Positions 1 through 5,807 are shown, counted from the first letter of the stretch. The stretch: 7,143 bases of DNA from Victivallales bacterium (GCA_900769285.1 CAAGGB010000049.1:1-7143); one strand, 5' to 3'. Made by a program: numbers and translations. Notes: generated by a model from the sequence alone, not told the origin.

Positions 1-70
1 ACCTGCGCCGCGGCGGCGGGCTCCTCTTTCCCACGGTCGCCGAACCGACCGGACGGACGAGACAGGGCGA

Positions 71-751
71 CTACTTCTTCTTGGCCCTGGGCTTGGCCGG
101 CGTCCCCTTGTCCTTGGCCGTGTCCGTGGCCTCGGACGCATCCTTCCCCTTGTCCTTGGCCTTCGGCCTGGCCTTGGCCTTCGGCTTCTCGGCGGCCGGC
201 TCGCTGGACGGCACAGGCTTAAGCGCCGCGGCCAGCGCCTGCTCCAGCCGGCTCCGCTCCTCGTCGCTCATCTCGCCCGGCTCCTCATCGTCGGAGAAGT
301 CGGTGTCCTCGAAACCATCGGCGAACGCGGGGTCGTCCCCGTCCTGGTCGCCGTCGAGCAGGTCGTCGTCGAAGGAGCGGCGGTCATTCTCGTCGGGGAT
401 GTAGTCGCCGGGGTCGTCGCCGGGGAAGTCGGGCGTCAGCTGCGTGTGTCCCTCACGGCGCATCCGGTCGGAGGCGAGCTGCATCATCTCCTGAAGCGGC
501 TCGTAGGACTTGACGGTGAGAATCTTGATGTGGGAATACTGGTCGACCTTGACGGTCCCCTCGAACCGCACGTCAATGTCGTCCTCCGTGAAGGGCATGA
601 GCCGCCGCGCCATCTTGCGGTTGCTGATGACGTACTCCTCGCCCTCCTTGGTGTAGACCGCGACGAGGTCGTTGCCCGTCTCCGGGTCCTCGTACAGGTC
701 CAGCTTGCCGATGATGGTCACATCGTCGAGTTCTGAATTCTGGTTCATCAT
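71..751 (-). CDS. Hypothetical protein with acidic middle and basic Lys/Ala/Pro tail
   Basis: I do not recognise this 226-residue protein. Residues 1-100 look like a small folded domain rich in beta-type segments (VTIIGKLDLY at 11-20, DLVAVYT at 28-34, VRFEGTVKV at 61-69, HIKILTVKSY at 74-83). Residues 107-168 are very rich in Asp and Glu. Residues 162-180 could form a helix. The tail, 189-226, is a Lys/Ala/Pro-rich basic segment ending in KKK, with two AKDKG units 14 residues apart. No signal peptide or membrane segment is visible, so it is probably cytoplasmic. The charged tail suggests nucleic-acid or protein contact, but that is inference only. I chose the tandem ATG at 751/748. The open frame extends to an ATG at 868, but that extension is Arg-rich and junk-like and abuts the proposed -10 element. 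No good Shine-Dalgarno precedes 751, so the start is uncertain. It is divergent from the isomerase/TRAP genes and may be functionally unrelated to them. Confidence 0.75.
   Translation of the reverse strand: MMNQNSELDDVTIIGKLDLYEDPETGNDLVAVYTKEGEEYVISNRKMARRLMPFTEDDIDVRFEGTVKVDQYSHIKILTVKSYEPLQEMMQLASDRMRREGHTQLTPDFPGDDPGDYIPDENDRRSFDDDLLDGDQDGDDPAFADGFEDTDFSDDEEPGEMSDEERSRLEQALAAALKPVPSSEPAAEKPKAKARPKAKDKGKDASEATDTAKDKGTPAKPRAKKK
103..161. repeat. 17-bp direct repeat inside the basic tail, period 42 bp
   Basis: The 17-base string TCCCCTTGTCCTTGGCC occurs at 103-119 and again, identically, at 145-161. The 42-bp offset is exactly 14 codons, so the repeat is in frame. On the minus strand it encodes the two AKDKG units (residues about 198-202 and 212-216) of the tail. 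It could reflect a past duplication, or selection for a repeated Lys-rich motif in a low-complexity tail. Confidence 0.8.
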
Positions 752-817
752 GTCGTCTGGTGAAGCAAAGCGTGTCTGGCTTGTTAGTGTGATGGTTCTC
801 CTCAATGGACGCGTTCT

Positions 818-861
818 CGCAGGCCGGGCGCTCCCCCGAAGGTGCCTCCCCGGCCTTTGCG
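818..861 (-). other. UUCG-capped leader hairpin of the minus-strand gene
   Basis: AGGCCGGG at 821-828 is perfectly complementary to CCCGGCCT at 849-856. Three further pairs, 818-820 with 859-861, form across a two-base bulge at 857-858. Read on the minus strand, the apical part contains CC-UUCG-GG, the very stable cUUCGg tetraloop, separated from the outer stem by a purine-rich asymmetric internal loop. It lies 67-110 bases upstream of the ATG at 751 and just inside the transcript predicted from the minus-strand promoter. There is no U-tract after it, so it is not an ordinary intrinsic terminator. It could be an mRNA-stabilising or regulatory leader structure; function is not shown. Confidence 0.5.
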
Positions 862-868
862 GACACAT

Positions 869-896
869 ACAGTAAATAGCCGCCGTGATATTTCAA
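869..896 (-). promoter_or_regulatory. Candidate sigma-70-type promoter for the minus-strand gene
   Basis: On the minus strand, TTGAAA (plus 891-896) is a good -35 element. It is followed after 16 bases by TACTGT (plus 869-874), which keeps the most conserved TA...T positions of a -10 element. The predicted start, near 862, gives a leader of about 110 bases that contains the UUCG hairpin. The -10 match is weak, so this is tentative. Confidence 0.35.
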
Positions 897-928
897 CCGG
901 ACACGCTGATAAAACCCGATTTTCACGC

Positions 929-975
929 AAAAAAAGCGGCGCGTCCGTTGCGTCGGCGACGCACACCGCTATATT
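929..975 (+). promoter_or_regulatory. Candidate promoter for the isomerase-TRAP operon
   Basis: TTGCGT at 948-953 and TATATT at 970-975 are separated by 16 bases, a near-canonical sigma-70-type arrangement in an otherwise G+C-rich background. A run of seven A at 929-935 falls at about -53 to -47 from the predicted start (near 982), where an UP element would bind the RNA polymerase alpha subunit. The leader would be about 70 bases long and ends in AGGAG at 1033-1037. This is the best promoter candidate in the divergent region. Confidence 0.5.
949..963. promoter_or_regulatory. Candidate operator: 15-bp palindrome in the promoter spacer
   Basis: TGCGTC at 949-954 and GACGCA at 958-963 form a perfect 6-bp inverted repeat around the three-base centre GGC. 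The palindrome overlaps the -35 element and fills the front of the spacer before the -10 element, so a dimeric repressor bound here would block RNA polymerase. Sugar-catabolic operons are often controlled by LacI- or GntR-family repressors, but no regulator gene is in the window and the cognate protein is unknown. Confidence 0.4.
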
Positions 976-1050
976 ACCCCGTTTGCCTTCGGCCTGCACG
1001 GCGGGCCTCCACTCAGCAGCAGCACAACCACCAGGAGAGCGGTACAGCCT

Positions 1051-1905
1051 ATGTCCAGATTCAGCATTGGCGTGATGGTCGATTCATTCAGGCGTCCGGT
1101 CGCGGAGGGCGTCCGCAAGGCCCGCGAGGTCGGGGCCGATGGCCTGCAGGTCTATGTGGTCGACGGCGAGATGGCCGTCGACCGGCTCTCCGCACAGGCG
1201 CGGCGTGAGTTCCTCAGCCTCGTCCACGACCAGGGACTCGCCATCTCCGCCCTCTGCGGCGACCTCGGCGGACACGGCTTCCAGCTCCCCCACGAGAACG
1301 ACCGGAAAATCGCCAGGTCCAAGGCCATCGTCGACCTCGCCAACGACCTGGAGACCTCCGTCGTCACCACCCACATCGGCGTCATCCCCGAAGACCACGA
1401 CTCGCCCGTCTACCAGAACCAGCTCGCCGTCTGCCGCGAGCTCGGACGCTACGCCGCCGACCGCGGCGTCACCTTCGCCATCGAGACCGGACCCGAGCCC
1501 GCACAGCGACTCCGAGACTTCCTCGACCGACTCGACACTCCCGGCATCGGCGTCAACTACGACCCCGCCAACCTCGTCATGGTCCAGAACGACGACCCCG
1601 TCCGGGGCGTCCGGACACTCGCCCCCTACATCGTCCACACCCACGCCAAGGACGGCGTCCAGTACCGCCCCTGCGACCCCGTCAAGGTCTACGACGCCTT
1701 CGCCGAGGGCGGCGTCGAGGGCCTCAACATCGGCGAGCTCTTCAACGAGCTACCGCTCGGACAGGGCGCCATCGACTGGACACGCTACCTCGACGAGCTC
1801 CAGGCCTGCGGGTACCACGGCTTCCTCACCGTCGAGCGCGAGGTCGGCGCCAACCCCGAGGACGACATCCGAGCCGCCGTACGTTTCCTCCGCGAACGGC
1901 TCTGA
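1051..1905 (+). CDS. Sugar phosphate isomerase/epimerase-like TIM-barrel protein
   Basis: This 284-residue protein belongs to the xylose-isomerase-like TIM-barrel / AP-endonuclease-2 superfamily, whose members isomerise or epimerise sugars and related compounds with a divalent metal. Likely metal ligands are Glu145 (in AIETG), Asp171 (in NYDPANL), His198 (in HTHAKD) and Glu262 (in TVERE). His108 (in TTHIG) is the usual histidine near the metal. The length is typical and the frame is intact. No signal peptide is present, so it is cytoplasmic. The start has AGGAG at 1033-1037, a rather long 13 bases upstream, and there is no better ATG. It is first in the probable operon: the TRAP binding protein begins 23 bases after its stop, implying that it processes the imported solute or a product of it. 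The exact substrate cannot be read from the sequence; 2-keto-myo-inositol dehydratase-like, tagatose-3-epimerase-like or hydroxypyruvate-isomerase-like activities are all possible in this fold. Confidence 0.88.
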   Translation: MSRFSIGVMVDSFRRPVAEGVRKAREVGADGLQVYVVDGEMAVDRLSAQARREFLSLVHDQGLAISALCGDLGGHGFQLPHENDRKIARSKAIVDLANDLETSVVTTHIGVIPEDHDSPVYQNQLAVCRELGRYAADRGVTFAIETGPEPAQRLRDFLDRLDTPGIGVNYDPANLVMVQNDDPVRGVRTLAPYIVHTHAKDGVQYRPCDPVKVYDAFAEGGVEGLNIGELFNELPLGQGAIDWTRYLDELQACGYHGFLTVEREVGANPEDDIRAAVRFLRERL

Positions 1906-1928
1906 AGCCAGCAGGTCACGCGCGCAAG

Positions 1929-2978
1929 ATGAGAACGCCCACCATGATGAACCGACTCTGCCTCCTGGCCCTCGCCGCCGTCCTGCTCGCCGTCCTCCCC
2001 GCCTGCTCCCGCAGCGGCGGCGGACAGCCCGACACCATCCGCATGACCTACAACGTCTTCTTCCCCAGCTCCCACGCCGCCGCCAGGCTCGCGCGCGAAT
2101 GGGCCGCCGAAATCGGACGCCGAACCCACGGGCGCGTCGTCATCGACGTCTACGCCGGCAGCGTCCTCAGCAACGACTCCGAGAACTTCAACTGCGTCGT
2201 CTTCGGCGCCACCGACCTCGGCATGAGCTGCTTCGCCTACAACCGCGGACTCTTCCCGCTCATCGAGTGCCTCGACCTCCCACACGGCTACCGCGACGGC
2301 GTCCAGGCCACCAACGTCGCCAACGCCTTCATCCGCCATTTCCAGCCCAAGGAGCTCGCCGAGGTCGAGCTCATGTACGTCCACGCCCACGGCCCCGGCG
2401 TCCTCGCCGCCAAGAAGCACGTCCAGCGGCACGACGACGTCCTCGGACTGCGGCTCCGCGGCACCGGCGTCACCGCGCTCGCCATCCGCGCCATGGGCGC
2501 CAGCGCCGTCGGACTCAGCCAGGGCGAGACCTACGAGGCACTCCGCAAGGGCGTCGTCGAGGGAACCCTCTGCCCCATCGAGACGCTCTGTGGCTGGAGA
2601 CAGGGTGAGGTCATCGAGCACGTCACCAAAATCCCCGCCGTCGGATACACCACCTCCATGTTCGTCGCCATGAACCGCGACCGCTGGAACAGCCTCCCCC
2701 CCGACATCCAGCAGGTCTTCCGCGACGTCAACCAGGAGTGGATCGCCCGACACGGCAAGACCTGGGACGACATGGACCGCGAGGGCGAGGCCTTCGTCCT
2801 CTCGCTCGGAAAGACCGTCGAGACCATGCGGCCCGACGAGAACGAGAAGGTCGCCCAGGCCATGAGGCCACTCCTCACCTCCTGGGCCGAACAGGCCGAG
2901 GCCAAGGGACTCCCCGGAAAGGAGGCCGTCGCCACCGTCGCCCGACTCATCGCCGAGGACAACGCCAGACGCCCCTGA
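1929..2978 (+). CDS. dctP: TRAP transporter solute-binding lipoprotein, DctP family
   Basis: This 349-residue protein is the extracytoplasmic solute receptor of a TRAP transporter. The N-terminus (MRTPTMMNRL, then a hydrophobic stretch at 10-23) ends in a lipobox LPAC with Cys26, so it should be a lipid-anchored protein on the outer face of a membrane. The mature part has the DctP pattern: an early RMTYNVFFPSSH segment, then GLRLRGTG at 173-180, where Arg177 aligns with the family arginine that salt-bridges a substrate carboxylate, then LSQGETYEALRKGVVEG (196-212), and a late SMFVAMNRDRWNSLPPDIQ region (243-261). The conserved Arg favours a carboxylated solute, such as a sugar acid or dicarboxylate; the symbol denotes family, not proven C4-dicarboxylate use. 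I chose ATG 1929 because an AGCAGG element ends 13 bases upstream; ATGs at 1944 and 1947 are further from it. It is followed by the Q and M subunits in standard order. Confidence 0.92.
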   Translation: MRTPTMMNRLCLLALAAVLLAVLPACSRSGGGQPDTIRMTYNVFFPSSHAAARLAREWAAEIGRRTHGRVVIDVYAGSVLSNDSENFNCVVFGATDLGMSCFAYNRGLFPLIECLDLPHGYRDGVQATNVANAFIRHFQPKELAEVELMYVHAHGPGVLAAKKHVQRHDDVLGLRLRGTGVTALAIRAMGASAVGLSQGETYEALRKGVVEGTLCPIETLCGWRQGEVIEHVTKIPAVGYTTSMFVAMNRDRWNSLPPDIQQVFRDVNQEWIARHGKTWDDMDREGEAFVLSLGKTVETMRPDENEKVAQAMRPLLTSWAEQAEAKGLPGKEAVATVARLIAEDNARRP

Positions 2979-3020
2979 ACATCCCCTCCCCACACACCAA
3001 GCAAGAGAAAGCGAACGAAC

Positions 3021-3509
3021 ATGTCTGAGACCTATCGCCGAAGTGTGGCGCTACTGGTCAGGGTGATGGCGGGCATCGCCGCCGTCGGCGTCCTGACGAT
3101 GATTGTCGCCACGTGCCTTGACATCATCATGCGCCAGGCCGGACAGCCCCTGCTCGGCGTCGTCGACATCGTCCAGGTCGCCGCCTTCGTCAGCGGCATC
3201 TGCGCCCTGCCCTACACGACCGCCGTCAAGGGCCATGTCGCCGTCGAGTTCTTCTTCCAGCGCCTGCCCGTGTCGTGGCGCCCCTGGGTGGACGGCCTCG
3301 TGCGCCTGCTCGTCGCCCTGATGTTCGCGTTCCTCGCCTGGCGCAGCTGGCTCTACGGCACCTATATGCAGGAGCACGGCATCGGCACCATGACGCTGAA
3401 GCTGCCGATGTTCTGGGTCATGCGACTGATGTCGTTCTCGTTTGCGGTGACGGTTCTGGTCAAGATGCAGCACGTCCTGCATCCTGGAAAGGAGATGATG
3501 AAAGGATGA
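3021..3509 (+). CDS. dctQ: TRAP transporter small membrane subunit, DctQ family
   Basis: This 162-residue protein has four predicted membrane helices (about 11-32, 45-67, 89-110 and 129-148), the topology of the small Q subunit that partners the M subunit and helps dock the solute receptor. Family-like features are the charged residue-bearing end of helix 1 (DIIMRQ, 34-39), the GHVAVEFF segment (71-78) after helix 2, and the KLPMFWVMRLMSF entry to helix 4. The start has only a weak purine-rich AAGAGA element at 3003-3008, 12 bases upstream. Its stop overlaps the start of the M gene (ATGA at 3506-3509), so the two are probably translationally coupled. Codon use differs from its neighbours: 12 of 19 Leu codons are CTG and only 5 are CTC, while the flanking genes strongly prefer CTC. 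Confidence 0.9.
   Translation: MSETYRRSVALLVRVMAGIAAVGVLTMIVATCLDIIMRQAGQPLLGVVDIVQVAAFVSGICALPYTTAVKGHVAVEFFFQRLPVSWRPWVDGLVRLLVALMFAFLAWRSWLYGTYMQEHGIGTMTLKLPMFWVMRLMSFSFAVTVLVKMQHVLHPGKEMMKG
3489..3494 (+). promoter_or_regulatory. Ribosome binding site fixing the dctM start
   Basis: AAGGAG lies inside the last codons of dctQ, 11 bases before the ATG at 3506. It decides the M-subunit start: the same frame is open upstream to an ATG at 3275, but that upstream stretch lies wholly within dctQ and its translation resembles no membrane protein. Confidence 0.7.
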
Positions 3510-4837
3510 GCCTCTTGGGATTGGGTATCTGCGGCTGCGTGCTGCTGTTGTCGCTGCTGGCCTTGAGCATGCCGGTGGGCTTCGCCATGGCCTTGACGGG
3601 ACTGCTGGGCTACGCCCTCGCGACGGGAAGCCTCACCGGCGCCGGACATATGCTGATGAGCGCCTGCACCGAGACGTTCTCCAAATATGACCTCAGCGTC
3701 ATCCCCCTCTTCATCTTCATGGGACAGATCGTGTTCCACGCCGGCATCAGCCGACGCCTCTATGACGTCGCCTACCGCTGGATTGGCCGCCTCCCCGGCG
3801 GGCTGGCCATGGCCACCGTCTGGGCCTGCGCCGCGTTCGGCGCCATCTGCGGCTCCGGACCCGCCACCGCCGCCACCATGGCCGCCGTCTCCCTGCCCGA
3901 GATGCGCCGCCGCAACTACGGCATGACCCTCGCCACCGGCACCGTCGCCGCCGCCGGCAGCCTCGGCATGCTCATCCCACCCAGCGTCGTCTTCATCGTC
4001 TATGGCGTCATGACCAAGGTCTCGCCCGCCAAGCTCTTCATGGCCGGCGTCGTCCCCGGACTCCTCATCGCCCTCATCTTCTGCCTCTACATCGGCATCG
4101 TCTGCTGGAGACACCCCGACATCGGCCCCGCCGGCGAACCCTTCACCTGGCGCCAGCGCCTCGCCTCCCTCGCAGGCGTCGTCGAGTCACTGGCCATCTT
4201 CCTCGTCGTCATGGGCGGCATGTTCATCGGCTGGTTCACCCCCACCGAGGCCGCCGCCATCGGCGCCGCCGCCAGCCTCATCGCCGCCGCCGCACGACGC
4301 GCACTCACCTTCGCCGTCCTCCGCCGCGCCCTCCTCGAGACGCTCCAGATGTCCTGCATGGTCCTCATCGTCATCGCCGGCGCCACCATGTTCGGGCGCT
4401 TCCTCGGCATCACCAACCTGCCCTCCTCCCTCGCCATGGCGCTCACCTCCATGCAGTTGCCCGAGCTGCTCACCGTCACCGTCATCCTGCTCTGCTTCAT
4501 CCTGGGCAGCTGCATCATCGACGCCCTCGCGCTGGTCATGCTCACCATCCCCATCCTCCTCCCCGTCGTCCAGCGCCTCACCTGGGCCGGCTCCCGCGAG
4601 AACGCCCTCATCTGGTTCGGCGTCCTCACAGTCATGGTCGTCCAGATGGGCGTCATCACCCCACCCGTCGGCGTCAACGTCTACGTCGTCTCCGGCATCG
4701 CCCGCGACATGCCACTCCAGCGCATCTTCCGCGGCGCGCTACCCTACGTCTGGCTCCTCCTCCTCGCCACACTCATCACCCTGCTCTGCCCCAACATCGC
4801 CCTCTGGCTCCCCACGTTCATGAAAAGCTGGTCCTGA
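3506..4837 (+). CDS. dctM: TRAP transporter large membrane subunit, DctM family
   Basis: This 443-residue polytopic membrane protein is the ion-coupled translocation subunit of the TRAP system. It has about a dozen hydrophobic segments from residue 5 to 430, typical of the family in length and pattern. Recognisable family signatures are CGSGPATAATMAAVSLPEM (115-133), SLGMLIPPSVVFIVYG (152-167) followed by LFMAGVVPG (177-185), GWFTPTEAAAIGA (242-254), the helical hairpin with IIDALALVMLTIPI (337-350), and MGVITPPVGVNVYV (381-394). It should couple sodium- or proton-driven uptake to solute delivery by the receptor. The ATGA overlap with dctQ and the internal AAGGAG site support the start at 3506. 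Codon use changes inside the gene: the first 12 Leu codons are almost all CTG or TTG (11 of 12), after which CTC dominates. Confidence 0.94.
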   Translation: MSLLGLGICGCVLLLSLLALSMPVGFAMALTGLLGYALATGSLTGAGHMLMSACTETFSKYDLSVIPLFIFMGQIVFHAGISRRLYDVAYRWIGRLPGGLAMATVWACAAFGAICGSGPATAATMAAVSLPEMRRRNYGMTLATGTVAAAGSLGMLIPPSVVFIVYGVMTKVSPAKLFMAGVVPGLLIALIFCLYIGIVCWRHPDIGPAGEPFTWRQRLASLAGVVESLAIFLVVMGGMFIGWFTPTEAAAIGAAASLIAAAARRALTFAVLRRALLETLQMSCMVLIVIAGATMFGRFLGITNLPSSLAMALTSMQLPELLTVTVILLCFILGSCIIDALALVMLTIPILLPVVQRLTWAGSRENALIWFGVLTVMVVQMGVITPPVGVNVYVVSGIARDMPLQRIFRGALPYVWLLLLATLITLLCPNIALWLPTFMKSWS

Positions 4838-4870
4838 CCGCGAAAATTCGTCCGACGGCACTTTCATTTT

Positions 4871-4905
4871 CGCCCCGAGGGCGTACCTTTATCCCTAGTA
4901 CGCCC
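4871..4905. promoter_or_regulatory. Overlapping alternative inverted repeats between dctM and the UspA gene
   Basis: GGGCGTAC (4879-4886) pairs perfectly with GTACGCCC (4898-4905) over an 11-base loop. The same GGGCG (4879-4883) also pairs with CGCCC (4871-4875) over a three-base loop, so the two hairpins exclude each other. No U-tract follows, so this is not a standard intrinsic terminator. The longer repeat has half-sites 19 bp apart, near two helical turns, so a protein operator is as likely as an RNA switch. It marks the probable boundary between the TRAP operon and the next gene set. Confidence 0.5.
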
Positions 4906-4960
4906 ACGCCACATCACCATTCGACGAGAGAGACACCCCCAGCAGGAGGAGAGACCAGAC

Positions 4961-5425
4961 ATGCTTCGCACACAGACTCCATTGTCACGCATCCTGTACT
5001 GCACCGACTTCTCCGACAACGCCAACGCCGCCTTCGACCAGGCCGTCGCCATCGCCTCCGCCTGGCCCGGCTGCGAACTCACGCTGCTCCATGTCCTCCC
5101 CGAGCCCGACGCGCAGTTCTGGAAGACCTACATCTATGAGGTCGGCGACGTCGACGAAAAGGCCAAGGCCGCACTCGACCAGGCCATCGACCGCGACTAC
5201 CGACCCAAAGTCCCCGCCGACATCACCCTCAAGACCGTCTTCCGCATCGGCAAGCCAGCCTCGCAGGCACTCGAACTCGCACAGGAAATCCAGGCGCAGC
5301 TCATCGTCGTCGGCCGAAGCGGCGCCGGCTCCATCGGCAATCTCCTCTTCGGCTCCGTCGCCGCCAAAATCGTCCAGAAGGCAACCTGCCCCGTCCTCGT
5401 CATCCCCATGCCCGACAAGGCCTGA
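4961..5425 (+). CDS. UspA-family ATP-binding universal stress protein
   Basis: This 154-residue single-domain protein matches the UspA alpha/beta fold. It opens with RILYCTDFSDNANAAFDQAV, where Asp16 is the family's nucleotide-contacting aspartate, then LTLLHVLPE (40-48). The ATP-binding signature G-2x-G-9x-G-S is complete: Gly118, Gly121, Gly131 and Ser132 in GRSGAGSIGNLLFGS. It ends with the usual CPVLVIP strand (143-149). It should therefore bind ATP rather than belong to the non-binding UspA subtype. AGGAGG at 4944-4949 precedes the ATG. The gene follows dctM after 123 bases. Single-domain Usp proteins are known beside TRAP operons; TeaD of the ectoine transporter TeaABC of Halomonas elongata binds ATP and regulates uptake. 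A similar role here is inference from position. Confidence 0.92.
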   Translation: MLRTQTPLSRILYCTDFSDNANAAFDQAVAIASAWPGCELTLLHVLPEPDAQFWKTYIYEVGDVDEKAKAALDQAIDRDYRPKVPADITLKTVFRIGKPASQALELAQEIQAQLIVVGRSGAGSIGNLLFGSVAAKIVQKATCPVLVIPMPDKA

Positions 5426-5508
5426 CCGACGACGACAGACAGCACCGGCAGCCACACACCCACACGACCGCAACCACGCCCATCTCGCACCAGGGAGACA
5501 CGACCATC

Positions 5509-5754
5509 ATGACCGAAAATCTCGAGCAGACACTCAAGGAACTCATCGTCGAACGACTCTTCCTCGACATCGAACCCAACGACATCGAGACCGAGGCACC
5601 CCTCGCCGACTACGGCGTCGACTCCTTCCTCCTCCTCGAGCTCATCGTCGCCATCGAGGAGACCTTCGGCGTCAAATTCGCCCAGAGCGACATCAAGGCC
5701 GACGTCCTCAAGTCCGTCGCCACCCTCGCCGCACTCGTCCGCTCCAAGCAGTGA
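5509..5754 (+). CDS. Stand-alone acyl carrier protein
   Basis: This 81-residue acidic protein has the size and helix pattern of a discrete acyl or peptidyl carrier protein. The 4'-phosphopantetheine attachment site is Ser39 in YGVDSFLLLEL, the family DSL motif with Phe for Leu. It is followed by the acidic recognition helix LLELIVAIEETFGVKF and the final helices to residue 81. After modification by a phosphopantetheinyl transferase it would carry a thioester-bound acyl or aminoacyl group. GGGAG at 5493-5497 precedes the ATG by 11 bases. No fatty-acid or polyketide synthesis gene lies beside it in this window; it sits between the UspA and dehydrogenase genes with gaps of 83 and 68 bases. It is probably a specialised carrier rather than the housekeeping AcpP, but its loading enzyme is unknown. 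Confidence 0.9.
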   Translation: MTENLEQTLKELIVERLFLDIEPNDIETEAPLADYGVDSFLLLELIVAIEETFGVKFAQSDIKADVLKSVATLAALVRSKQ

Positions 5755-5807
5755 CCACGCCCGTCACGCGCCTCCATGTCCTGCCACCTCACCTCTCCAC
5801 CCTTCCC

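Noticed and set aside
1..70. Terminator or second gene start in the first 70 bases
   Set aside because: CGCCGCGGCG at 6-15 is a palindrome without a U-tract on either strand, and the minus-strand AAGAGGAG-type element at 21-30 has no start codon before the window edge. No feature can be supported.
798..803. GAGGAG Shine-Dalgarno-like element on the minus strand
   Set aside because: It lies 46 bases before the ATG at 751, and no ATG or GTG follows within 5-15 bases, so it has no start codon to serve.
752..868. N-terminal extension of the minus-strand protein to an ATG at 868
   Set aside because: The added 39 residues are Arg/Pro-rich and unlike the folded domain, the region encodes the leader hairpin, and the ATG would lie against the proposed -10 element. 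The tandem ATG at 751 fits better, though no Shine-Dalgarno confirms it.
1139..2608. A 489-codon open frame on the plus strand across the isomerase and dctP genes
   Set aside because: Its translation is Ser/Pro/Thr- and Arg-rich low complexity, and it is out of frame with two well-supported genes. It is a by-product of the strong C-ending codon bias.
1785..2993. A 402-codon open frame on the minus strand opposite dctP
   Set aside because: The translation is Gly/Asp/Glu/Val-rich without motif structure, and the opposite strand carries a complete DctP lipoprotein. The antisense frame is open only because of codon bias.
4838..4870. Intrinsic terminator or sigma-54 promoter after dctM
   Set aside because: CGAAAATTCG is only a short palindrome with no U-tract, and GGCACTTTCATTTT lacks the GC doublet at the required distance for a sigma-54 -24/-12 promoter.
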